NCBI RefSeq assembly: GCF_021233055.1
Contig: NZ_CP089538.1
Location: 5,100,501-5,164,500 of the forward strand
Direction: 5' to 3'
Source of the DNA: Spirosoma oryzicola
GTDB lineage: Bacteria > Bacteroidota > Bacteroidia > Cytophagales > Spirosomataceae
Length of the DNA stretch: 64,000 bases
Shown: piece after piece, positions 40,576 through 50,131 of the stretch
How positions within the stretch are numbered: position 1 is the first letter of the stretch
Layout: every line of letters begins with the position of its first letter
Program-made: the position numbers and the translations under genes
Notes under the pieces: generated by a model
Database searches by the model: none
Told to the model about the DNA's origin: nothing
Seen by the model: only the letters and a program-made list of their open reading frames with translations

Positions 40576-43452
40576 CTACCGGCTTAGATACAGATTCCGT
40601 TCAGCGTAGATCTTCTGGAAGAAATCGTCCGTCAGGTCATCGATGAAGTAGATTCCTTCGCCGGTCGACTTCATTTCGGGGCCGAGTTCCTTGTTTACGT
40701 TCGGGAACTTGCTGAACGAGAATACCGGAATCTTGATGGCGTAGCCTTTCTTGACCGGTTTAAATTCGAAGTCTTTTACCTTCTTGTCGCCCAGCATCAC
40801 CTTCGTCGCGTAGTTTACGTACGGCTCCTGGTACGCCTTGCAGATAAACGGTACCGTCCGGCTGGCCCGTGGGTTCGCTTCGATAATGTAAACCACCTCG
40901 TCCTTGATGGCGAACTGAATGTTGATCAGACCAACCGTCTTGAGCGCCACCGCAATCTTCTTGGTGTGCTCTTCAATTTGCCGGATCACATTATCGCTTA
41001 GATCGAACGTCGGTAGCACCGCGTACGAGTCGCCCGAGTGAATGCCCGCCGGTTCGATATGCTCCATGATCCCGATGATGTACACATCTTCACCGTCGCA
41101 GATTGCGTCGGCTTCGGCTTCAATGGCATTCTCGAGGAAGTGGTCGAGCAGAATATTATTGTCTGGAATATCACTCAAAATCTTCATCACGTGCTGTTCA
41201 AGCTCGTTTTCGTTGATGACGATTTTCATGTTTTGTCCACCCAACACGTAGCTTGGACGAACCAGCAGCGGAAAGCCTAACTCTCGCGACAACTCAATAG
41301 CGGCTTCCGACTCCCGTACCGTTCCGAATTTCGGATACGGAATGTCGAGCTTGCGCAGCATGTCCGAGAAATGACCCCGATCTTCGGCCAGATCAAGCGC
41401 TTCCCAGCTTGTACCGATAATTTTGATTCCGTAGCGGGTCAGTTTCTCGGCCATCTTGAGTGCCGTTTGTCCACCCAGCTGCACGATCACACCTTCCGGC
41501 TGCTCATGCATGATGATCGCATGAACGTGTTCCCAGAAGACCGGCTCGAAGTACAGTTTGTCGGCAATGTCGGGATCAGTTGATACCGTTTCGGGGTTAC
41601 AGTTGATCATGATCGTTTCGTAACCCGCTTCTTTTGCCGCCAACACCCCGTGAACACACGAGTAATCGAACTCAATTCCTTGTCCGATACGGTTTGGCCC
41701 CGACCCTAACACGACGATTTTTTTCCGATTCGACCGAATCGACTCGTTACCGGGCAGATCCGAAACGGGTTCTGGACGGTCGGTCGTGATCGGCAACTGG
41801 TTGTTGAACGTCGAGTAGTAGTACGGCGTACGGGCTTCGAACTCAGCTGCGCAGGTATCCACGCATTTGAACACGCGACGAATGTTGTGCTTCTGACGGT
41901 AGTCATAAATCTTGCTTTCTCTAACCTGCAACAGGTGAGCCAGCTGACGGTCGGCATACCCTTTTTGCTTGGCAATGCGCAGCAATTCAGGCGGCAGATC
42001 GTCCAGATCGTACTGTTCCATCTCGCGTTCCAGCTCGATCAACTCCTCGATCTGGTGTAGGAACCAGGGATCGATTTTAGTCAGCTGCTGAATCGTACGG
42101 AACGACATTCCGGCTTTAAACGCATCGTAAATATGGAACAGACGGTTCCAGCTCGGATGCGCCAGACTTTGGCGAAGCGCTTCCCGGTCGGCTAGTTCGC
42201 GACCGTCGGCACCGAGGCCATTCCGGCGAATCTCCAGCGACTGACAGGCTTTTTGCAAAGCCTCCTGGAAGTTGCGACCAATACCCATAGCCTCACCGAC
42301 CGACTTCATCTGTAAGCCCAGCGAACGATCGGCACCCGGAAACTTGTCGAAGTTCCAGCGCGGCACTTTCACGATCACGTAGTCGATTGCTGGCTCGAAG
42401 AAGGCCGAGGTCGTACCCGTGATGGGGTTGATCAGTTCGTCGAGGTTATAACCAACGGCCATCTTGGCGGAAATCTTGGCGATAGGATAACCCGTCGCTT
42501 TCGAAGCCAGAGCTGACGAACGGCTTACCCGTGGGTTTACTTCGATGACGATGATTTCGTCGGTCTGCGGATTTACAGAGAACTGAATGTTACAGCCGCC
42601 CGCAAATTGTCCGATACCGCCCATAACCCGGATAGCCAGATCCCGCATTTGCTGATAAAGCGTGTCGGGCAGCGTCATCGCGGGCGCTACCGTGATCGAG
42701 TCACCGGTGTGAATACCCATCGGATCGAAGTTTTCGATCGAACAGATAATCACGAAGTTGCCGTTGTGGTCACGCAGCAACTCCAGCTCATACTCTTTCC
42801 AGCCCATCACACTTTGCTCGACCAGTACTTCGTGTACCGGCGACGCATGCAGACCGTTGGTCAGTGCTTTATCAAACTCTTCGGGGGTATTGACGAAGCC
42901 GCCACCCGTACCGCCAAGTGTAAACGACGGACGGATAACCAGCGGAAAGCCGATTTCCTGCGCAATTTCTTTTCCTTCGAGGAACGAGCGAGCCGTGCGG
43001 CCTTTGCACACACCCGCGCCCAGCTGAAGCATGAGCAACCGAAATTTCTCCCGGTCTTCTGTTGTCTCGATGGCGCGGATATCGACACCGATAATCTTTA
43101 CACCGTATTTTTCCCAAATACCTGCCTTATCGCAGTCGATAGCCAGATTCAGTGCTGTTTGGCCACCCATTGTCGGCAGGACAGCGTCGATGGGCCGACC
43201 CATTTCCTGATGTTTCTTCAGGATTTCGACGATAGATTTTTTCTCCAGTGGCATCAGATAGACGTGATCGGCGTTGATCGGATCAGTCATAATTGTGGCC
43301 GGATTGGAGTTAATCAAGGCAACTTCAATACCTTCTTCCCGAATGGAACGGGCCGCTTGTGAACCGGCATAATCAAATTCACAGGCCTGTCCGATAACGA
43401 TAGGGCCAGAACCGATAATAAGAACCGAGCGGATTTGAGCGTTTTTAGGCAT
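40576..43452 (-). CDS. carB: Carbamoyl-phosphate synthase large chain, short form
   Basis: A 958-residue enzyme making carbamoyl phosphate for pyrimidine and arginine synthesis. Both ATP-grasp halves are complete: VLIIGSGPIVIGQACEFDYA near 10-29 and VVLGSGPNRIGQGIEFDYSC near 583-602, with FTLGGTGGG and VLGGQNMKI-type nucleotide loops and NPRVSRSSALASKATGYPIA and NPRASRTVPFICKAYQEP. It stops soon after LGPEMKSTGEG, about where the C-terminal MGS-like regulatory domain (about 130 residues) begins in E. coli, so that allosteric domain is missing. The stop is clean and followed by a palindrome, so this is not a frameshift in view. carA is not in the window. Confidence 0.95.
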   Translation of the reverse strand: MPKNAQIRSVLIIGSGPIVIGQACEFDYAGSQAARSIREEGIEVALINSNPATIMTDPINADHVYLMPLEKKSIVEILKKHQEMGRPIDAVLPTMGGQTALNLAIDCDKAGIWEKYGVKIIGVDIRAIETTEDREKFRLLMLQLGAGVCKGRTARSFLEGKEIAQEIGFPLVIRPSFTLGGTGGGFVNTPEEFDKALTNGLHASPVHEVLVEQSVMGWKEYELELLRDHNGNFVIICSIENFDPMGIHTGDSITVAPAMTLPDTLYQQMRDLAIRVMGGIGQFAGGCNIQFSVNPQTDEIIVIEVNPRVSRSSALASKATGYPIAKISAKMAVGYNLDELINPITGTTSAFFEPAIDYVIVKVPRWNFDKFPGADRSLGLQMKSVGEAMGIGRNFQEALQKACQSLEIRRNGLGADGRELADREALRQSLAHPSWNRLFHIYDAFKAGMSFRTIQQLTKIDPWFLHQIEELIELEREMEQYDLDDLPPELLRIAKQKGYADRQLAHLLQVRESKIYDYRQKHNIRRVFKCVDTCAAEFEARTPYYYSTFNNQLPITTDRPEPVSDLPGNESIRSNRKKIVVLGSGPNRIGQGIEFDYSCVHGVLAAKEAGYETIMINCNPETVSTDPDIADKLYFEPVFWEHVHAIIMHEQPEGVIVQLGGQTALKMAEKLTRYGIKIIGTSWEALDLAEDRGHFSDMLRKLDIPYPKFGTVRESEAAIELSRELGFPLLVRPSYVLGGQNMKIVINENELEQHVMKILSDIPDNNILLDHFLENAIEAEADAICDGEDVYIIGIMEHIEPAGIHSGDSYAVLPTFDLSDNVIRQIEEHTKKIAVALKTVGLINIQFAIKDEVVYIIEANPRASRTVPFICKAYQEPYVNYATKVMLGDKKVKDFEFKPVKKGYAIKIPVFSFSKFPNVNKELGPEMKSTGEGIYFIDDLTDDFFQKIYAERNLYLSR

Positions 43453-43592
43453 TTTTCAGCAGGCAATGAACCGCACCGACGAATTTACCACAAGAGCAAA
43501 TCGGGCGGTCCCGAATGGATGATGAACGGTTAACTAGTGACGAACGCAGGCTTATTGACAACCAAAGCAATGCAGGGTGGTCAAAAATCCTG

Positions 43593-43600
43593 CAAAATTA
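43593..43600 (-). promoter_or_regulatory. Candidate -7 box for carB
   Basis: Read on the minus strand, TAATTTTG matches TAnnTTTG. It would give a leader of about 130 nt before the carB ATG. The -33 region is only T-rich. Confidence 0.35.
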
Positions 43601-43682
43601 GGGGTTTACGAGCGAAAGGAAAAGGAGAATTTTAGAAACTGGTTAAACCACAGCGTATAAATCGGTCAGTAACTAAGAATAA

Positions 43683-43713
43683 TTGAAAAATGAGGGCTCC
43701 GGACCTACCTTTG
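43683..43713 (+). promoter_or_regulatory. Promoter of the 43734 gene
   Basis: TTG at 43683-43685, 20 bp, then TACCTTTG at 43706-43713, an exact -7 consensus. The start codon follows after only 20 bp, so the leader is a few nucleotides long. Confidence 0.55.
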
Positions 43714-43733
43714 GATTAATCTGTTTTTAATGT

Positions 43734-45161
43734 ATGCGCTCAACTTACTTTGCTTTCCAGGCTCTCTGTCTGTTCATTGGTGCGCTGTCGTTCAGCTGCG
43801 TACGCGATTTTCCCGCAACGGCACCTTATATGCCACCCACCGCACCAACCGACCCTCAGCCTCCGCAGACACAACCCGTCAATCCCAATCGCCTGTTTAT
43901 CAACAACGACAAAGTCAAGCTTGCCATTGACCTGAACATGGGCGGTGCTATTGGTTACCTGTCTGAAGCAGGGAGTTCAGAGAACATGGTTAACAACTAT
44001 GACCTGGGACGACAACTGCAAACATCCCTCTACGCGGGTCCTTACCCCTACTCAGTGAACGGAAAAGATCCGGTTTATTTCTGGCGTAACCTAGGCTGGA
44101 ATCCGGTTCAAACGGGCGATTATTACAATCACCCGGCGCGGGTCGTCAGCTATCAGCAGGGACAAAATACGCTGTACGTTAAGACCATTCCGTTGATCTG
44201 GCCCCTTTTCGATGAACCAGCGGACTGTGTTATGGAGCATTGGATTGAGTTGCGCGACAACACGGTACACGTACGCAGCCGTACAACCGTCAACCGGGCA
44301 GACACCAATCAGTATGACGCCCGTACGCAGGAAATGCCCTGTGTTTACCTTAATGCACCGTGGTATCGCATGGTCACTTACAAGGGCAATCAACCTTTTA
44401 CAAACGGTGCCGTTACCGAGCTGTCGGAGCGCGACATGATCAGTCATTATACCACCGAAAACTGGACGGCGCTGCTCAATGCCGAAGGGCGGGGTGTTGG
44501 TTTGTACCAACCCAATCAATTTCGGTTTAAAACAAACGGGTTTGGTTCAGGACGTGTCGGGAAGGAGTTCGATGTTGCCAGTTTCTACATGAACGCTGAT
44601 GGGTTCATGCAAATCGATTACAACGGCGTTTATGAGTTTGAGTACACGCTGATACTTGGGTCACTGACCGACATTCGGCAGTATGTCTACAGCCAGCCCC
44701 GTCCCGAAACGGTTCCTAACTTCAAATTTACCAATGACCGTCAGGGCTGGTATTACTACAATGTTCATGACAAAGGCTGGCCCATCCAGAATGAACTGAA
44801 CGTTCGTTGGCAGCGCGCAGATACGACTAAGGCTAACTTCCGGGTATGCAGCCCATTTGTTTACTGGAAGCCCACCGACGTGCCAAAAATCTACGTACAG
44901 GCCGCTTTTACCACAAAGGCAACTACGGCTCGGCTGGTTTGGCGCAAACCCGAAGATTACGATTTTCTGGACGGCCCGGATCGGCAGATCGACTTTCCGA
45001 TTATCGGGGATGGCCAATTTCGAACGTATGAAATTACGCTGAACGGGCATGCCGGATGGAGCGGTATTATCAATCAGATTTGTTTGCTCAATCCACAAAA
45101 CAACCTCGAAAAAGGGTCGGCTATGCGCCTGCGTAGCGTAACCGCTACACCAGTTCAATAA
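43734..45161 (+). CDS. Secreted lipoprotein-like protein of unknown function, possibly carbohydrate-binding
   Basis: A 475-residue protein with an N-terminal signal and a lipobox-like cysteine (LSFSC, Cys22), then a proline/threonine linker to about residue 50. The rest is beta-rich: LFINNDKVKLAIDLNMGGAI near 54-73 resembles the start of galactose-mutarotase-like folds, followed by aromatic-rich segments (YYNHPARVVSY, DPVYFWRNLGWNP) and a possible C-terminal jelly-roll (about 325-475). No catalytic motif is recognised. Related proteins in Bacteroidota are often annotated as hypothetical. ATG at 43734 keeps the signal peptide; the ATG at 43730 is in another frame. A polysaccharide-related role is a guess from fold appearance. 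Confidence 0.75.
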   Translation: MRSTYFAFQALCLFIGALSFSCVRDFPATAPYMPPTAPTDPQPPQTQPVNPNRLFINNDKVKLAIDLNMGGAIGYLSEAGSSENMVNNYDLGRQLQTSLYAGPYPYSVNGKDPVYFWRNLGWNPVQTGDYYNHPARVVSYQQGQNTLYVKTIPLIWPLFDEPADCVMEHWIELRDNTVHVRSRTTVNRADTNQYDARTQEMPCVYLNAPWYRMVTYKGNQPFTNGAVTELSERDMISHYTTENWTALLNAEGRGVGLYQPNQFRFKTNGFGSGRVGKEFDVASFYMNADGFMQIDYNGVYEFEYTLILGSLTDIRQYVYSQPRPETVPNFKFTNDRQGWYYYNVHDKGWPIQNELNVRWQRADTTKANFRVCSPFVYWKPTDVPKIYVQAAFTTKATTARLVWRKPEDYDFLDGPDRQIDFPIIGDGQFRTYEITLNGHAGWSGIINQICLLNPQNNLEKGSAMRLRSVTATPVQ

Positions 45162-45163
45162 AA

Positions 45164-45206
45164 AAGTTGGGGAGTTAACCGAACTTGATCGGTAACTCCC
45201 CAACTT
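45164..45206. terminator. Bidirectional hairpin
   Basis: Left arm 45164-45180 and right arm 45191-45206 pair along 16 bp with one bulged A, flanked by an A run on the left. It separates convergent genes ending at 45161 and 45225. Confidence 0.85.
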
Positions 45207-45224
45207 ACTACTAACTCCACTAAT

Positions 45225-45995
45225 TTACGCTAAGAACGGGGTAGCAATCGCCAACACCTGTGCTTTCGTGAGCGGCTCGTCAAATGCTTCCGTGACGCGG
45301 TTTACGTTTTGTTTGGTCAGTTCTACCAGATCTACACCACCCTGCATGCGAACGTCTTCACCCGCATAGACAGCAGCTGGTACTCCTTCAGCACCTACGA
45401 TCCATCCACGACCACCGTTCAGGTAGCGAACTTTGGCTGCGTGCATCGCTTCTACCGAGTGAATCTGTAGCGCAATTGTCAGCACGTCTGGTGCGCTGAT
45501 CAGGTTACCAGCCTGGCCTTTGTAAGCACGAACACCCGTATCTTCAAAAGCCTGAGCCAGCGTCAGGAACGTCCGGTAGTTCGAGAACGTATCTGGGAAA
45601 GCACCTTTAGCCGTGAAGTCGAAGTTAGGCTTCATAATAGCAGCACTACCCAGAGCCGATTTCAGCAACGCTACGTGTGCGTTTTCGTGCTTGGCGATCT
45701 GCTGGAACGTGTTCCATCCTTCCATACCCGTAATCAGACCACCGGTGGCCAGACCACGATTGTAGAATTCGGCTTCCAAGTATTCGAGCGTCAGCGCGAA
45801 ATTAAGTACGTCAGCGACAGAGCTGTTCTGTGCGTATGCGTTGTTCAAGACCGCACCCAACGCTACGGGCGCTGCGGCTTTGATTGATTTTTTGAGTAGG
45901 TTTTGGAAAACGTGACGACGAGATACATGCGCTACCCGTTCGAATACGTCAGCATCAACCTTCTCAATTTCATTAAGTATGTTTTGTAGATTCAT
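45225..45995 (-). CDS. Ferritin-like (Ferritin_2/Rds1-type) exported protein, second of pair
   Basis: A 256-residue protein of the Ferritin_2 (PF13668) type. A twin-arginine-like stretch near 26-60 (SRRHVFQNLL, then a hydrophobic AAPVALGAVL and NAYAQ cleavage-like site) suggests Tat export after a cytoplasmic lead. The helical domain carries likely metal ligands in LEYLEAEFYN (about 90-99), HENAHVALLK (about 128-137) and SVEAMHAAKVRYL (about 208-220). Relatives include plant desiccation-induced proteins; activity is not established. It is 12 bp behind its paralogue and certainly cotranscribed. Confidence 0.88.
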   Translation of the reverse strand: MNLQNILNEIEKVDADVFERVAHVSRRHVFQNLLKKSIKAAAPVALGAVLNNAYAQNSSVADVLNFALTLEYLEAEFYNRGLATGGLITGMEGWNTFQQIAKHENAHVALLKSALGSAAIMKPNFDFTAKGAFPDTFSNYRTFLTLAQAFEDTGVRAYKGQAGNLISAPDVLTIALQIHSVEAMHAAKVRYLNGGRGWIVGAEGVPAAVYAGEDVRMQGGVDLVELTKQNVNRVTEAFDEPLTKAQVLAIATPFLA

Positions 45996-46007
45996 GGCTA
46001 TTGGTGG

Positions 46008-46757
46008 TTATGCACGACGTCCGTTTTTACCGTTAAGAATTTCTTGAACATAAGGCCGAACGAGTGTCAACACTTCTTCCGGCGTCCGAGCTTCACCGAG
46101 TCCAGAAGCAGCCGCAACGATATCGTCACCGGCAAAAGACATGGTCTGTGGTTTGATCAGTTCACTGATAATGGCGGTATGGCGCGCTTCTACCGAAACG
46201 ATTTTACCAGCAAGTATCAGATAGTCAGGCGTTGTGATGTATTTACCAGCACCATTGTAAGCAGAAACACCAATTGCTTCGAAAACGCGCGCTGTACCTA
46301 GAACTGACTCACGGCTGTTGAAGTTGATGCTGCTAAAGTTCGGCGTCAAACCAGGGATGGCTGCGCTGCCCAGAGCCGCTTTAAACAAATCGCGGTGGAT
46401 GATCTCATGATCGCGGATGTCTGTCAGAATGGCTCTTTCATACCCGTTCATACCCATGTAAGGCATTTTAATCACCTCTGAGTAGAAAGCGGCTTCCAGT
46501 TGTTCCAGAGCGTACGCATAGTTCAGAACGTTTACGTCTTTGGAACCGATATCACCCAAGTCGATGGCTTCTCCGGCACGAGCTGAACCTCTAGCCGCAG
46601 TTGGATCAACAACTTGATCGTGACAAGCACTTAGTACAACACCTGCTGCTGCAGTAGCGCCGAGGTAGCGCATAAACACACGGCGTCCGAGAGCGGCCGA
46701 GGCTTTACCGGTCAGGCCCTGCGGGGTTACCGTTGGGTCGTTTGGTAGTTTTTCCAT
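46008..46757 (-). CDS. Ferritin-like (Ferritin_2-type) Tat lipoprotein, first of pair
   Basis: A 249-residue protein with a Tat-type signal (GRRVFMRYLGATAAAGVVLS, about residues 29-48) ending in a lipobox cysteine (SAC), so it is exported folded and lipid-anchored. The ferritin-like four-helix domain shows ligand-type residues in LEQLEAAFYSEV, DHEIIHRDLFKAALGSA and SVEARHTAIISEL. Domain and ALGSAAI segments are shared with the downstream paralogue. Tat export of a folded metalloprotein fits a preassembled di-iron centre; that is inferred. Confidence 0.88.
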   Translation of the reverse strand: MEKLPNDPTVTPQGLTGKASAALGRRVFMRYLGATAAAGVVLSACHDQVVDPTAARGSARAGEAIDLGDIGSKDVNVLNYAYALEQLEAAFYSEVIKMPYMGMNGYERAILTDIRDHEIIHRDLFKAALGSAAIPGLTPNFSSINFNSRESVLGTARVFEAIGVSAYNGAGKYITTPDYLILAGKIVSVEARHTAIISELIKPQTMSFAGDDIVAAASGLGEARTPEEVLTLVRPYVQEILNGKNGRRA

Positions 46758-46996
46758 TGAGTGTATTAACTGTTTAGTGGAGTTATTTCCCGGTCATCGA
46801 GAAACTGACACTAACTACGCGGAAATGCACCCTACGGTTTTCGGCTTCTGAAATATTTTCGGGCTAATTTGAAGTTATTTGATCAAGTGGCACCAAAACA
46901 ACCGCTTAATAACAATTTTCAACAGTAATTTAATGCAAAAAAATATCGGTAAATTACATACCTCGCTGTAAGCAACACCATTCCATGGCGACACTT

Positions 46997-48829
46997 TTAT
47001 ACATTTTGCATGGTGCTCAGCTTGCGGTAAAAGCCTTCATCTACCGTCAGTAGCTCATCATGCCGCCCCCGTTCAACAATACGTCCCTGATTCACCACCA
47101 AAATTTCGTCGGCATGTTGAATCGTGCTGAGTCGGTGGGCAATAACAAGCGTTGTCCGGTTAGCCATCAAACGCGTTAACGCTTCCTGGACTAGCTTTTC
47201 GGATTCAGTGTCAAGCGCCGAAGTGGCCTCATCGAGAATAAGAATCGGTGGATTTTTTAGAATAGCGCGGGCGATGCTGATGCGTTGCCGCTGCCCTCCC
47301 GATAGTTTTCCGCCCCGGTCACCGATAACCGTCTGGTAACCGTCCGGCTGGGCCATGATAAACTCATGGGCATTGGCAATCCGGGCGGCTTCCATCACGT
47401 CGGCTTCCGTAGTCGCACTACCGAATGCGATGTTGTTGAAAATCGTGTCGTTGAACAAAATGCTTTCCTGAGTCACGATACCCATCTGCGCCCGTAGGGA
47501 TTCCATCGTACAATCGCGTAGATCGACGCCATCAATTAAAATTTGTCCGCCGGTTGGATCGTAAAAGCGGGGAACCAAGTCGGCGATGGTCGATTTTCCG
47601 CCACCCGACGCCCCGACCAGCGCAATCGTTTTGCCTTTAGGTAGATCAAAGGTAACATCACGCAAAACCGGCGTATCGGCGTTATAAGCAAACGATACGT
47701 TCCTGACCGAAATACTTTGCTGGAAATCACCCAATTTTACCGCACCCGGTTTATCCTGAACGACAGGAATTGTATCGATTAGCTCAAGCACCCGCTCGCC
47801 CGAAGCCAGGCCCCGCTGCGATCCACTAAACGCATTTGAAATATCTTTGGCTGGACGCGTTACCTGCGAAAAAATGGCGATGTAGGTAATAAACTCAGAC
47901 GCCATCAGATCTGACTGCCCGCTCAATACCAGCGTGCCACCGTACAGCAGAATACCAGCAACGACAGCTACGCCCATAACTTCCGAGAAAGGCGAAGCCA
48001 GTTCACGCCGGTTTGCCAGCGACCGCACCGCATGCCGGTATCCTTCGTTTTCGCGCTGGAATTTATCCATGATGAACCCTTCGGCCACAAAGCCTTTCAC
48101 CACGCGCATTCCCCCGAAGGTTTCGTCCAGCAAACTCACCAGACCGCTCAGCCGTTGTTGACCTTCCTGCGCATCACGCTTCATTTTACGAACCAACGTG
48201 GCAATAAAACCGCCCGAAACGGGGATGACAATGATGGCAAATAAGGTCAGCTTCACCGAAATGCTCAACAACGCAATGATGTAGCCGATCAGCAGAAATA
48301 CTTCTTTCGACGCTGCCGAAAGCGAGTTGGCAATCGAATTTTCGACTTCCTGTACGTCGGTGGTGATGCGGGAAATAAGGTTCCCTTTTCGCTCATTGGA
48401 AAAAAACCCCAGGTGCAACCGAAGCGTCTGACCGAATACAGTCTCCCGCAGCTTGGCTACCATGCGCGCCTTGAACGACTCCAGTTGCCTAACCGACAAA
48501 TATTTGAACACATTGCTGAGCAGTACCGACAGGACAATGACACCGCAGACGAATTGAAGCGTACCAATCTTCCCGTATTGCTCATAAACCTGGGCGAAAT
48601 AGTAGTTGAATGCTGCCGTAGGCGATGTTATCAACGTTGGCGCTGGCTGACTCAGAAATTTTTGCATCTGCGCCGGATTCACCTGGTTGAACAGAATGCT
48701 CAGCAACGGAATCAGCAGCGTAAAATTCAACACACCGAACACGCTGGCGAACAGGGACGTTAGCACAAACGGCGCAAGAAAGCGGCCTAGCGGCTTAGCG
48801 AAAGAAAGTAATCGAAGGTATGTTTTCAT
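46997..48829 (-). CDS. ABC transporter, MsbA-like (fused membrane and ATPase domains)
   Basis: A 610-residue half-transporter with six membrane helices in about 1-330 and a nucleotide-binding domain in about 350-605. Motifs: Walker A GASGGGKS, signature LSGGQRQR, Walker B ILILDEATSAL and the switch histidine in IAHRLST. The membrane part (ISRITTDVQEVENSIANSLS) matches the lipid A/lipid flippase group, so export of lipopolysaccharide core or related lipids is likely but not certain; drug export is an alternative. It is followed on the same strand by no close gene and preceded at 48934 by a glycosyltransferase gene 104 bp upstream. Confidence 0.92.
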   Translation of the reverse strand: MKTYLRLLSFAKPLGRFLAPFVLTSLFASVFGVLNFTLLIPLLSILFNQVNPAQMQKFLSQPAPTLITSPTAAFNYYFAQVYEQYGKIGTLQFVCGVIVLSVLLSNVFKYLSVRQLESFKARMVAKLRETVFGQTLRLHLGFFSNERKGNLISRITTDVQEVENSIANSLSAASKEVFLLIGYIIALLSISVKLTLFAIIVIPVSGGFIATLVRKMKRDAQEGQQRLSGLVSLLDETFGGMRVVKGFVAEGFIMDKFQRENEGYRHAVRSLANRRELASPFSEVMGVAVVAGILLYGGTLVLSGQSDLMASEFITYIAIFSQVTRPAKDISNAFSGSQRGLASGERVLELIDTIPVVQDKPGAVKLGDFQQSISVRNVSFAYNADTPVLRDVTFDLPKGKTIALVGASGGGKSTIADLVPRFYDPTGGQILIDGVDLRDCTMESLRAQMGIVTQESILFNDTIFNNIAFGSATTEADVMEAARIANAHEFIMAQPDGYQTVIGDRGGKLSGGQRQRISIARAILKNPPILILDEATSALDTESEKLVQEALTRLMANRTTLVIAHRLSTIQHADEILVVNQGRIVERGRHDELLTVDEGFYRKLSTMQNV

Positions 48830-48933
48830 GGCTTACACAAACTAGTATGAACCGGGATTTACAGGATTAGCGTGACCGGCTGTGCATTGATGTCCTTTCG
48901 GGACGCCCCGCTTTCGCATCAATGGCTTACCGC

Positions 48934-50028
48934 TTATACGAACTGTTCTCCGGCCACGATGCCTTTGTACAGGTTCCAGTACTCACTGGCTACGTTCGGC
49001 CAACTAAAACTGGCGGCCCGCCGGCGCAATCGCTCCTGCCGTAACGGGTTCTGACCGAAATCGTGAAGTCCGTCGTGGATCAGTTTCGCCATACTTTCTG
49101 GTTCAAAATTCTCAAAGTAGTACGCTTCTTTACCGCCTACTTCGGGCAAACTGGTTAGATCAGAAATAAACACAGGCTTGCCAAAGGTCATGGCTTCGGC
49201 TACCGGCAAACCGAATCCTTCGGACAGCGACGGAAACAGAAACGCGTCGCAGTGCGCGTAGAGCCACAGTTTGGTAGCTTCATCAACTGGGCCGGGCATG
49301 ACGAGTCGATCAGCAACGCCGAGCTTCTGCGCCTGTTCGCGAATATGCTGCGCGTACGGATGGCGATCCGGTCCGGCTAATACCAGTCGGTAATCCGGGA
49401 ACGCTTCGAGTAGCGGCAGCAGCGTATGAACGTTTTTCTTTGGATGGATAACGCCCACAAACAGAAAAAACGGTTTGTCATCGCCGGTCAGAAAAGCCGG
49501 TTGTAGTGCATCAGGTTGTACATCCTGCTCACTGACGGCAACACCGGTATACACGACTTTGAACGGTAACGTTTCGGGAATGCGCAAATGCTCCCGCACC
49601 ACCGAAGCCGTATAGGCCGACCCAGCCGTCAGCAGCGTAGCCCGGTCAATTTTACGCTGAAGCCGCGCCAGTTTACGCGCTTTTTTTTCAACCGAATAGT
49701 CGGCTCGTTCCAAAAAATTTAAATCATAAATCGTCAGCATCAGTTTTGACCGTATGGGCAGGTATACCGAATCCTGGTGCAGACAGTGCCAAACATCATA
49801 CCGGCCCACTTTAGGGTGAGGAGGAATCCAGAGTTTACGCTGCCACGATGCTTCAATGTAATCGACGGAATCGCCAAAAACTCCGGCCTGCCCTTTGGGC
49901 ACCAGAAAGGTTATATTCCATGAGTCAGGACGCTGGCGAACTAACTCATGCCCTAAGTGCAGACAGACCTGACCAAGACCGCTATTTAAATCACGTAACC
50001 GTTCGGCGTCAATAAAAAGTGAAGGCAT
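48934..50028 (-). CDS. GT-B glycosyltransferase, family 4 type
   Basis: A 364-residue two-domain glycosyltransferase. The C-terminal nucleotide-sugar domain shows FLFVGVIHPKKNVHTLLPLL near 190-210, RLVLAGPDRHP and the E-x7-E type motif FPSLSEGFGLPVAEAMTFG near 275-293. The N-terminal half (LNSGLGQVCLHLG) supplies the acceptor site. Acceptor unknown; surface polysaccharide or LPS core is probable given the adjacent MsbA-like gene. It is divergent from hemE. Confidence 0.92.
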   Translation of the reverse strand: MPSLFIDAERLRDLNSGLGQVCLHLGHELVRQRPDSWNITFLVPKGQAGVFGDSVDYIEASWQRKLWIPPHPKVGRYDVWHCLHQDSVYLPIRSKLMLTIYDLNFLERADYSVEKKARKLARLQRKIDRATLLTAGSAYTASVVREHLRIPETLPFKVVYTGVAVSEQDVQPDALQPAFLTGDDKPFFLFVGVIHPKKNVHTLLPLLEAFPDYRLVLAGPDRHPYAQHIREQAQKLGVADRLVMPGPVDEATKLWLYAHCDAFLFPSLSEGFGLPVAEAMTFGKPVFISDLTSLPEVGGKEAYYFENFEPESMAKLIHDGLHDFGQNPLRQERLRRRAASFSWPNVASEYWNLYKGIVAGEQFV

Positions 50029-50072
50029 CCGATGTTTCCCTCTAACAAAATTTGATAACTAAGAAAGCACAA

Positions 50073-50089
50073 AATTAGTCAGACTAATT
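50073..50089. promoter_or_regulatory. Palindrome between glycosyltransferase and hemE
   Basis: AATTAGT and ACTAATT form a perfect 7-bp inverted repeat around CAG, in the 103-bp divergent region. Possible operator. Confidence 0.35.
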
Positions 50090-50119
50090 AGGATAATCAG
50101 ACGAATCGCTGTTCAAGCC

Positions 50120-50127
50120 TATCTTTG
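50120..50127 (+). promoter_or_regulatory. Candidate -7 box of hemE, nearly on the start codon
   Basis: TATCTTTG matches the -7 consensus exactly and ends 4 bp before the hemE ATG at 50132, which would make the transcript leaderless. No clear -33 element is seen at 19-21 bp. Confidence 0.4.
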
Positions 50128-50131
50128 TACC

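Noticed and set aside
42607..43362. A 251-residue open frame on the plus strand
   Set aside because: It lies wholly antisense to the ATP-grasp core of carB, has no recognisable motif, and its composition is what complementing carB codons would give.
43730..43930. Open frame starting MYALNLL
   Set aside because: It overlaps the 475-residue secreted protein in another frame and ends early; the ATG 4 bp later gives a signal peptide and a full-length product.
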